Program-made: the position numbers and the translations under genes
Origin: Morinoia aosen
Lineage: Eukaryota > Arthropoda > Malacostraca > Amphipoda > Talitridae
Direction: 5' to 3'
Assembly: GCA_030386875.1 (NCBI GenBank)
Contig: CM059559.1
Span: 63,006,392-63,070,391 of the forward strand
DNA length: 64,000 nt
Notes under the pieces: model-generated
The model's input: the letters and a program-made list of their open reading frames with translations, nothing else
Told to the model about the DNA's origin: nothing
The model's database searches: none
Shown: one piece after another, positions 56,978 to 64,000 of the stretch
Layout of the letters: the number at the start of each line of letters is the position of its first letter
Numbering within the stretch: position 1 is the stretch's first letter

Positions 56978-57595
56978 AGAAGACCCTAGACGATCAAGCT
57001 GATTGATCAAGCTATGCTGTAAATCGATTGAAGCAAGCGTAATCGACCTTCAATCAACCCTTCAATCGGCTTCTCCAAAACCCATTCTTATTTTACTTTC
57101 TGAAAAGGTCTCTCGTGAAGTGTTTCGAAATGGTTTACACGTAGAATTTGGCTTTTCTCTCTATAACCTCAGTTGCCCTCAAGCGGGAAAAAGCAATTAA
57201 CTAGGAAACGACGCTGGTCTAAGTAGTGGTTCAAAATAAGAAACTACTTCACTCATAAGCAATACCTAACCGTTCTGCGCAAAAAGTACAAGAAGACTAT
57301 GAAAACTTTATTAGCATGGACCAAGAGAGCTTTGATTTCTTACTAAATTTAGTACGTCCCACGATAGAGAAAAGGATTTAGGACGCCAAAGATAGAGAAA
57401 ATAAACACAATGCTTGATCAAAGTTAGCCTAAACGGTCAAGCATCAGTGCTTGAGCTTGAGTCATTCAAATTTTCTATCTATCACCGTGAACGCTTGGTT
57501 GAATCGTCAAAACAGCTTCTCGACGGTCAATCACGCTTTATTCAAGGGATGGCGTGAAGTTTTCGATAAAAATGGTTGATCGTCTAGAGCCTGTT
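56978..57595. mobile_element. PIF/Harbinger deletion derivative
   Basis: Ends AGAAGACCCTAGACGATCAA and, on the minus strand, AACAGGCTCTAGACGATCAA match closely in the inner part. TAA flanks both sides (56975-56977 and 57596-57598), the 3-bp target typical of PIF/Harbinger. At 618 bp it retains only a transposase N-terminal fragment. Confidence 0.75.
57278..57381 (+). pseudogene. PIF/Harbinger transposase N-terminal fragment
   Basis: The frame reads DYENFISMDQESFDFLLNLV then RPTIEK, the conserved segment before the DDE domain of Harbinger-type transposases, and then stops. The catalytic domain is missing, so the enclosing element depends on other copies. Confidence 0.65.
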
Positions 57596-57599
57596 TAAG

Positions 57600-58240
57600 A
57601 GCTTGATTGGTAAGCGATATTGACTAGAAATTGAAGCTTTTATAGTTTAAATTCACCTTTAATAAATAACGCATTGTTAGTGTGAAATTTAAAATTAATT
57701 TTATCTTTGCCCACCTTTTTTAGAACAAAGCAAAACACATTTATAATCTCATACAGTGTTGGTTCGCCAGATGAATTAATTTTGATTCTGGTAATACCAT
57801 AAACATGAAGTTGATTTGAAATTTAACAACAATCAAGAGAAACTGGCACTAGAGAAAATTTTGAGAAAAAGATGCTACCAGTTTGGAAATCCCCACGACT
57901 AAATTTGTTCGCGTGTTTCTCATGATAGAAAGCTTGAAAAGTTTGTTTAACCTTTGTAATGCAAATTAGATTTTAGCGCTTTTTGGGAATTCAAGACTAA
58001 TTTTATACATTAGAAATATTTAACCATTCCAAATGAAAATTTCATAAATAGGCAATGATTGTCAACATGTAACTATCTTCACTCTTACTTGATCAGCGCT
58101 ACTAGTACCAGCTTACACTCTGCACAGTGATATGAATATGGTGAGCATATATGTTCATAGAGTATGTTAGACTTTCAAGGGAAATGGTGTAACATTATGG
58201 TTACATATATTAATAAGAAATAGGATTAGATAATACCAAA
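57600..58240. other. No gene recognised
   Basis: AT-rich sequence with no supported feature. Confidence 0.45.
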
Positions 58241-58243
58241 GTT

Positions 58244-58292
58244 TCAGCCTCCCTAACCATTAGGTTGTACTAAATAGAGGATGATAAGGGGC
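58244..58292 (-). repeat. SINE-like family fragment
   Basis: TTTCAGCCTCCCTAACC is the tail-side end of the family; similarity is lost after about 50 bp. Confidence 0.5.
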
Positions 58293-58659
58293 CAAACAAA
58301 TTCTTCTTAGAACCATGGCTTATTCATTTATTACTTCTCATATTTCAGCAGTATTGCTTATCATCAGTATTACGCTATCACTAAATAGTTTTATACATTA
58401 GGAATTTCTTTAGAATTAACAAAAGTAATTACAGAAACATTTATTCTATCGCCACGATTTAAACGACTTGCCAATTGATTTTTATTTATACATTTGAAAC
58501 TTTTATTTTGTGTAATGATCTTTCATGAGCGAGATTCTAAACCCTTGCAAATGTTGCATTCAACTATTGTATAACTGAGAGTTGGCATTGTGAGGTACCA
58601 AAATATGAGGTACCTTGCTGAGAGATGAGGAGAACTTTTTCTCAAAAGTTTTTTATGTC
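58293..58659. other. No gene recognised
   Basis: AT-rich sequence between two SINE-like fragments of opposite orientation. Confidence 0.4.
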
Positions 58660-58842
58660 AAGAACATTTGTTTTTTTATGGTTCAATGATGCTGCGCAAT
58701 TAAGCACCGCTGACTTTCTTCTTCAACTTATATCTCATTTCATAACCTTTCATCTCAACTTACTGTTTCTTTGCGCAGGGGATCTTGTATGGGAACACAC
58801 CTTTTTCATAAATTCCACGTTCTTTTAAGTCCATGTCATAAG
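58660..58842 (+). repeat. SINE-like family fragment, opposite orientation
   Basis: Matches the middle of the family on the sense strand (CTTTCTTCTTCAACTT, TTACTGTTTCTTTGCGCA, ATAAATTCCACGTTC). It stops where the mariner-like derivative starts at 58845. Confidence 0.6.
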
Positions 58843-58844
58843 TA

Positions 58845-59432
58845 TTGGGTGGGCCAAATGAAGTCATCCGATGTTGTTTGGCTCTAATTTTTTTTAGAAA
58901 TAAAAAACCCTCGATTCTGTTTATTTAATATGTTTATTTGAACCTTTACAATTATATTGTTCAAGTCAAGAAGATGATATCGGCCAAATGGGTGCCGCCA
59001 CAATTGATTGCTTTACGGGCTCGTTTTATGGCATTTTTCATCAGTTCGACGAGAACTTCGGGTGACAAATTCTCGCACTCGTGTCAAATGTTGTCCTTAC
59101 GTGCTTCCATGATCTCGGGCTTGTTCTCATACACACGGGCTTGTTCGCATACACTTCAAAAAGCCCCACAGAAAAAAGTCTGAAACGGTCAAATCGGGTG
59201 ATTTTGCGGGCCAGTCCAAATCGCCAAACGAGAAATCACGCAACCCGGGAACGCCGCCTTCAGAATATCGGTGGTTGCTCGCGCACTTTGTGCGCGAGCC
59301 ACAACCGATTTTTACATCTGTCCGATATTTACATCTGTCAACTTCACAAAGGTCAAAACAGATTTCACATTGGCCGCAATTTGCACAAAAATAGGCATAT
59401 TACAATGGGGTGACTTCTTATGGCCCACCTGA
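58845..59432 (-). mobile_element. Mariner-like deletion derivative, 588 bp
   Basis: Left end TTGGGTGGGCCAAATGAAGT and, on the minus strand, right end TCAGGTGGGCCATAAGAAGT are matching inverted repeats, and TA lies on both sides (58843-58844 and 59433-59434). Only the 3' part of a transposase remains, on the minus strand. Confidence 0.82.
58935..59290 (-). pseudogene. Mariner-like transposase, C-terminal fragment
   Basis: Minus-strand frame includes LRDFSFGDLDWP then SPDLTVSDFFLWGFLK, the region with the last catalytic acidic residue of IS630/mariner-type transposases, followed by stops and frame changes. Catalytic positions upstream are deleted. A short perfect inverted repeat, GCTCGCGCAC and GTGCGCGAGC, lies at about 59277-59300. 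Confidence 0.72.
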
Positions 59433-59446
59433 TATTATCAGAGCTA

Positions 59447-59645
59447 TTTGGAAAATTATTTTTCGGAGAACCTTGAGGATATGACCGAGGAGCATTGAGA
59501 GCGTTTTCATGAGTGCATTAAAACGATGGAAAAACTTTGTCATTGGCGGAGAGACTCACATACGATGGTGTATTATTGTTGCAGCTGATGAGAGACAACC
59601 CAGAAGCTGTATATCAGAGGTCAGCTAATAAAAGAAAGTTCAGAT
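59447..59645 (+). pseudogene. Fragment of a repeat-borne arthropod protein
   Basis: Broken frames give ENLEDMTEEH, ERFHECIKTMEK and MRDNPEAVYQR, in the order of a protein C-terminus I recall as recurring in many copies in arthropod genomes (ENLG...EEHGERFHQDI...MEKRYQG). Stops and a frame change make it inactive. I recognise the family only as a repeat-associated protein and assign no function. Confidence 0.5.
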
Positions 59646-59649
59646 AACT

Positions 59650-60285
59650 GTTTTTGGCATTGATCTGTCCACCACATATATGTATTTTTTATTTTTTATT
59701 TTAATTCTGTCTCTATATTTGATTTGCTGTACATGGACTTTGTAATCTTTGGTATTGCTTAATTGAGAATATACAAAATGCATTACTAAAAATTATGAGT
59801 TTTTATCATAAAACCTTCAATTTAGGCTGATGAGTGGTTTACATCATAAATTGAAAAATGGAATGTCTCAAAACCTAGATGTGACATGTAAAAACTGAGT
59901 TCATATTCATTTTCGGCAGCCCAAGTTTAGTGAGACTTTGTTTTAAAACCCTTTCCCAGAAATATAACGTTGCCCAGTTTTATGAGAGCTGCTTATGAAC
60001 AAGACTGAGACTAGTTATTTTTAGTTCGAGTCCTAGATTTTAGTCATTTTTACTATTTCACCATTACTTGATTAGCATGGCTATTGAATAACATTTTTGA
60101 GTCGGGACAGTGATGCAAAATATTGGCCACACGTAAGTCTTTCAGGTGGGCGAGCACCAGTAAAAAATATTACAATGCAGGCATGTAGATAGTAGGAAAG
60201 CACCCTCCGCCATAAACACTGATCACAAACTGCAACATTATTCATTTTCAATGAAAAATAAAACAAATAATATTTCATTACTAAC
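59650..60285. other. No gene recognised
   Basis: AT-rich DNA up to the sharp rise in GC at the LINE 5' region. Confidence 0.45.
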
Positions 60286-60559
60286 CTGGGGTGGTTCCAC
60301 CTAGCTGTACGCGCTCACCACCACACAAGCACAAAAGCGCCACCCCACTGCCTCGAAGCGCTCTCGCTGAACGATCAATCAGCGGTCGAGGCTGGCGCTG
60401 GGGTGCCGGACCGAGCCTCTACAAGCTGCTCGCTCCCAGTAGCCAGGCAACATCTGAATACACCCACGTACGTTTAGCACAGCACAGACAGAGACAACCG
60501 GGCACCGCGAGTCCACTAACCAGAGGGCTAGCTCGCTTCAGTGAGGCCACCGCCAGCCC

Positions 60560-60597
60560 TATATTAAGAGCTGCGCGCTTAGCGCAGTCAGTTCAGT
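60560..60597 (+). promoter_or_regulatory. TATA box plus initiator of the LINE
   Basis: TATATTAA (60560-60567) lies about 30 bp before two overlapping arthropod initiators, TCAGT at 60588-60592 and 60593-60597 (in CAGTCAGTTCAGTTC). Spacing suits RNA polymerase II start at about 60590. TCAG-type starts are common at insect LINE 5' ends, but a TATA box inside the element is less usual. Confidence 0.55.
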
Positions 60598-60924
60598 TCA
60601 CCAGTGAAAACCGTCTAAGAAACATCTAATCTTCAACAAAGACCTTCTCACTTCTAAGATATCACAACAGCAGCCGACTCCGTACCTCGCTTGCCGAGCC
60701 CTAACCTCTCAAGCGAGTGTGAGTAGCCTTTTCTTAATTCGCTCTTACGTTTACCGACCGTTGAGCGTCGCCAGAAGGTAGTAGAGCCTGGTGTACCGAA
60801 AGGCCCCAGACCATCTGGGCAAACCCCATTATAGTAGGGGGGGAGCGAGTACAAGTAGGGCACCAGCCGCCTTCCGGACAAATTCGACGCCTGAGACTAC
60901 ACACCAACACTTAGGACTAACACC
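60598..60924 (+). other. Predicted 5' untranslated region of the LINE
   Basis: GC-richer leader between the predicted start site and the ORF1 ATG. A run of G (AGGGGGGGAGCG) lies near 60836. The frame at 60791-61012 overlaps the ORF1 start and has no domain; I do not call it a gene. Confidence 0.45.
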
Positions 60925-62640
60925 ATGCATCACCACCAAGGAAGTCGTGGTTCATGGAGAGCTGGCTACAGCCAGTTTTCCCGCCCCTTACTACAAACAC
61001 CCACCCATATAAGACCCAACACTATGCAACATAACACCAACACACGCACCAACGCCACCCCCGGCAACAACACTCAACCACGAACGACCAAGCAAACTAC
61101 CACAACCATCCCAGCACAGCCCGCCAACAAATCCAACACTACCTACAAAGTCCAACTCCGCAAGATCGACCCCAGACAACAAACAGACCGACAACAAGTC
61201 TTTGAAGCTGCATTCAAACACTTGGAAGCCCCCCTCATACGACTCACCAGCAACTCAAACGGATTCAACGCCATAACTGATGACATCACTGCTATCGATA
61301 AACTGACCTCGGACAGAGCCACCAAACACTTTCAGAAAATAAATCTGAAACCGATCATCCCCCCAGATCTCAGAGCAAAAAGAACCATATTCATCAGACA
61401 ACTGGACAGCAGCATTGGCCAACGTCAACCGCAAGAAATACAAGAAGAAATAACACGCGTGCAACAATGGGCAAAAATCATGGAAATAAACAAAATCAAA
61501 AACTACACACACGTTATCAAAGTAACCTTCACCGACACCGCCATGACACAGCGCGCTCTCCAGAATGGGCTCCTCATGTTCAACACAAAGATCACACCAA
61601 CGCAAATGGAAATAGAAAAATACACTCACCTTCGGATCTGCTTCAAATGCTACAAAATCGAGGACCATTCTACACACCAATGCACTGACAAGACACCACA
61701 CTGCTCTGAATGCGCTGCTCACGACCACACCTACCAACAGTGCAGTTCACCGGACAAGAAGTGCCTCAACTGCCAAGGAAACCACCGAACACTCGCAGCC
61801 TCCTGCCCATACAGGAAAGAAGCTATCCGCAAGAAGAACGACGAACTCCAAAAAAGAGAAACCGATCAAACCAAGAGCACCTACATTGAAATCGCAAAAA
61901 CGGCCATCCAACAAACTGCAAAAACAGAACATACACTCACACTCACCAGCGAGATGCACATAAAACTGGCCGCTATCATCATCGAGGCCCACATCGCAGG
62001 CCTCGTACAGGGAGGGGATTTCGGATCAATCTTGTCGAAGTCCCTCAAAGAAAATTACGGCGTGGACACCCAGTTCCCCAACCGTGATTCCCAAAAAATA
62101 TTCAACATGTTCATTGAAAAAAACAAACAACCCCAAGCAGAAACAACGGAGACAACTGCAAATCAAGCAAGCACCGATCCCAACGAAGACGAAATGGACA
62201 CAAGCTACCATTCAACAGAAGAAAACTCAACCCAAGACGAAACAAGCGACGACAACCTGAAAGAAAACTGGAGAACGCAGTCCAGCCCGAAGAAGAAGAA
62301 AAACAAAAAACGGAAGAAAAAGAGACTACCCTCCTCGGGAGAATCTTCTGGACACGATGACAAAATAGAGGTTGCACTATTCCGCAGCGACACGCACTCA
62401 CAGCATATTCCAAGCAAACCCACCAACCAACAGATACTAGAAGAACTAACAAAAGTACCTCCTGGCCTCAAAACCGCTGTCGCACACCCAAGCTCGGACA
62501 CCTGGAAAGAAATCATCGACGGCCAATTCGACCTCCAAAAGGCACCAATAACCACAATCTCACACGAACACTTCCTCTCGATGGACACATGCTCAAAAAT
62601 TAACTCCCTTCAAAAGAAACCCAAACACTCGACTTCATAA
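60925..62640 (+). CDS. LINE ORF1, gag-like RNA-binding protein
   Basis: Intact 571-residue protein expected to coat the element RNA. The start ATG lies in ACCATG, a good context; a later Met at 61024 is an alternative. The first 100 residues are Thr/Asn/Gln-rich and probably disordered. A folded region follows (about residues 75-238, PPDLRAKRTIFIRQLD and HVIKVTFTD). Then come three zinc knuckles: C239-C242-H248-C253, C260-C263-H268-C273 and C280-C283-H287-C294. The last, CLNCQGNH, has the spacing usual in I/Jockey ORF1. The C-terminal third is acidic with a basic tract (KKKKNKKRKKKRLP) that could bind RNA or act as a nuclear signal. Its TAA overlaps the ORF2 ATG (TAATG). Confidence 0.88.
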   Translation: MHHHQGSRGSWRAGYSQFSRPLLQTPTHIRPNTMQHNTNTRTNATPGNNTQPRTTKQTTTTIPAQPANKSNTTYKVQLRKIDPRQQTDRQQVFEAAFKHLEAPLIRLTSNSNGFNAITDDITAIDKLTSDRATKHFQKINLKPIIPPDLRAKRTIFIRQLDSSIGQRQPQEIQEEITRVQQWAKIMEINKIKNYTHVIKVTFTDTAMTQRALQNGLLMFNTKITPTQMEIEKYTHLRICFKCYKIEDHSTHQCTDKTPHCSECAAHDHTYQQCSSPDKKCLNCQGNHRTLAASCPYRKEAIRKKNDELQKRETDQTKSTYIEIAKTAIQQTAKTEHTLTLTSEMHIKLAAIIIEAHIAGLVQGGDFGSILSKSLKENYGVDTQFPNRDSQKIFNMFIEKNKQPQAETTETTANQASTDPNEDEMDTSYHSTEENSTQDETSDDNLKENWRTQSSPKKKKNKKRKKKRLPSSGESSGHDDKIEVALFRSDTHSQHIPSKPTNQQILEELTKVPPGLKTAVAHPSSDTWKEIIDGQFDLQKAPITTISHEHFLSMDTCSKINSLQKKPKHSTS

Positions 62641-64000
62641 TGGATACACACAATATGAACAAAACACTAACTGTCATCCAACACAACGTCCAACACTGGC
62701 AAAACAACAAAATCGCACTATGCAACATCTACCGTCAATACAATCCACACATAATTCTACTCAACGCGCACTGCATGCGTAACGACACTCCCATCAAAAT
62801 TTGGAATTACAACACATATACCACAAACAAAGCAAATGAAAATCACGCTGGAGTAGCAATAGCAATTCGAAAAGACCTCCCATTCAAGCTGCACGACACC
62901 TTTCACACTGATATGCTAGCCATCACAGTAGAAACACCACAAGGCCCAATCACACTTGCCACTACCTACATACCTCCACGCATTGATTACATAAATTACC
63001 TTGACATGCACACTCTCTTTAATCGAAAATACCCCACTTACCTCCTTGCCGACATGAATGCCATACACCCCACATTTGGATACACATACGCAAACAGGAA
63101 GGGAAGACAAGTCCACTCACTAATAGACAGGAACAAATGTCTCCACATAGGCCCCAATTTCCCCACGATAATCACTCACCGCGCTTGCACCAGCCCAGAC
63201 ATCGTACTAACAAACACGCAAACATTCCACAACATCATACTCGAACCAGGTCCACTAACACCCTCCGACCACATTCCCATCATAGCTACAATATCAGCTA
63301 ACCCAATACAAATTCCCATCCGCCCACGACCCTCCTTCCACAATGCAAACTGGGAACTATACCGCAACCTTCTCGTTGAACACACAACACCGCAAGACGT
63401 AAGCCCTACACAAGAGGACATAGACAACCACCTAATCACATGGGAATCCCACATCATCGAAGCCTCCAACCAAGCTATTCCAACTATCACACACAGAACC
63501 ACACCAGGCATCAAACCCACTCATGCCATACTCGTCCTCCAAACGAGACACAAACACATTTACGACCATCTCCAACGACACGGCCACTCACCCCACCTAT
63601 ACAGAGAACTCCTCAGCCTCAGACAACAGATAAAAACTGCATATCAACGCATCTACTCAGTGACATGGAACAACACTATCGGTAACATCAAAAAGATGGA
63701 AAATCCCCAACAATTCTGGTCCGCCATCAAACGCATGTCAGGCAACAATTAAAAACAAAGCACCCCCTACATCAAAGAAGGCGGCATCTTTTACCACTCA
63801 CCACAATCCAAGGAACCTTTGTTCCGACAACACTGGTCAAACATATACTCAGGTATTGATGACCCCAACAACGATTTCGACGCTGAACACATACACACCA
63901 TAGAAACACAAATGAACGACATCGCTCCCCAAAACGAACCACACGAGACAGGAGACACATCCCGTCTTCCTAATTTCCACTACCCAGCAATCACAATCGA
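62640..64000 (+). pseudogene. LINE ORF2: AP endonuclease, one stop codon, truncated by the window
   Basis: ORF2 opens at the ATG sharing its A with the ORF1 stop (TAATG, 62638-62642), an arrangement known to support stop-and-restart translation in some LINEs. The AP-type endonuclease (about residues 1-225), which nicks target DNA, shows QHNVQ (N16), TYIPPR, LADMNAIHPTFG (D138, N140, H143), SPDIVLTN and SDHIPII (D210, H211). The usual LQE glutamate region reads LLNAHC instead; I believe related elements share this. A TAA at 63750-63752, between endonuclease and RT, interrupts a frame that is otherwise open to the window edge, so one base change (AAA to TAA) would explain it. The RT core is not in the window. 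Confidence 0.82.

Larger units (their letters stand above)
60290..64000 (+). mobile_element. I-group (Nimb-like) LINE, 5' part, running off the window
   Basis: A GC-rich 5' region with a core promoter, ORF1 with three zinc knuckles, and ORF2 with an AP-type endonuclease follow in normal order. The sense strand of the coding part is rich in A and C and poor in G. The endonuclease wording (for example LEPGPLTPSDHIPII) resembles Nimb-type elements of the I group; this is from memory, not a search. The 5' limit is set by the composition change near 60290; RT and 3' end are beyond the window. Confidence 0.8.

Noticed and set aside
60018..60034. tRNA-like B box (AGTTCGAGTCC)
   Set aside because: No A box at a proper distance and no cloverleaf can be drawn around it.
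61255..62588. Minus-strand frames of 160, 127 and 113 codons
   Set aside because: Antisense shadows of ORF1; the sense strand is A/C-rich, which leaves the opposite strand with few stops. No domains.

Overview
The window looks like intergenic DNA from a large, AT-rich arthropod genome, most likely an insect. I find no convincing host gene. Almost everything recognisable is a transposable element (TE), a TE relic or a tandem repeat. The taxon guess rests on the element families seen: Tc1, an arthropod-type IS630/mariner transposase, a Mag-like Ty3/gypsy gag, Penelope, Jockey-like and I-group LINEs, hAT and PIF/Harbinger derivatives. No species is claimed.

0-17 kb. A Tc1 3' half (690-1382), a minus-strand LINE RNase H relic (~2.3-2.8 kb), and a SINE-like copy split by a gag-only LTR retrotransposon (3316-5477; matching 381-bp LTRs, 5-bp target duplication). 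A decayed Jockey-type LINE runs on the minus strand (~6.2-12.1 kb) and is itself interrupted by ~1 kb of other DNA. A non-autonomous hAT (13422-14768, 8-bp duplication) probably sits inside an older TTA-flanked element. Hairpin tandem units lie near 16.1 kb.

17-43 kb. This is a nest of insertions. A mariner-like transposase relic is cut by a 5.87-kb element (17981-23848). A Penelope-like element is cut by a 16.8-kb element (25455-42265) with matching terminal inverted repeats (TIRs) and a TA duplication; removing it brings the Penelope frame back into register. The 16.8-kb element has taken in SINE copies, a hAT-like element that carries its own SINE, and a 2.2-kb array of 21-bp units between long inverted arms.

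43-60 kb. A possible 12.5-kb element has ends at 43223 and 55720. It encloses a 673-bp near-palindrome, a young 5'-truncated LINE with an intact RNase H ORF and 11-bp duplications, and a 12-bp minisatellite. Small PIF/Harbinger and mariner deletion derivatives follow.

60-64 kb. A well-preserved I-group (Nimb-like) LINE runs off the right edge. It has a TATA plus initiator promoter, an ORF1 with three zinc knuckles, and an ORF2 endonuclease joined to ORF1 through an overlapping TAATG; one stop codon interrupts ORF2.

A SINE-like family of about 350 bp (sense strand mostly minus here) recurs at least seven times. Four copies have 12-13-bp flanking duplications, which is the best evidence that it moves by retrotransposition. 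All alignments, identities and boundaries were read by eye; no database search was run.
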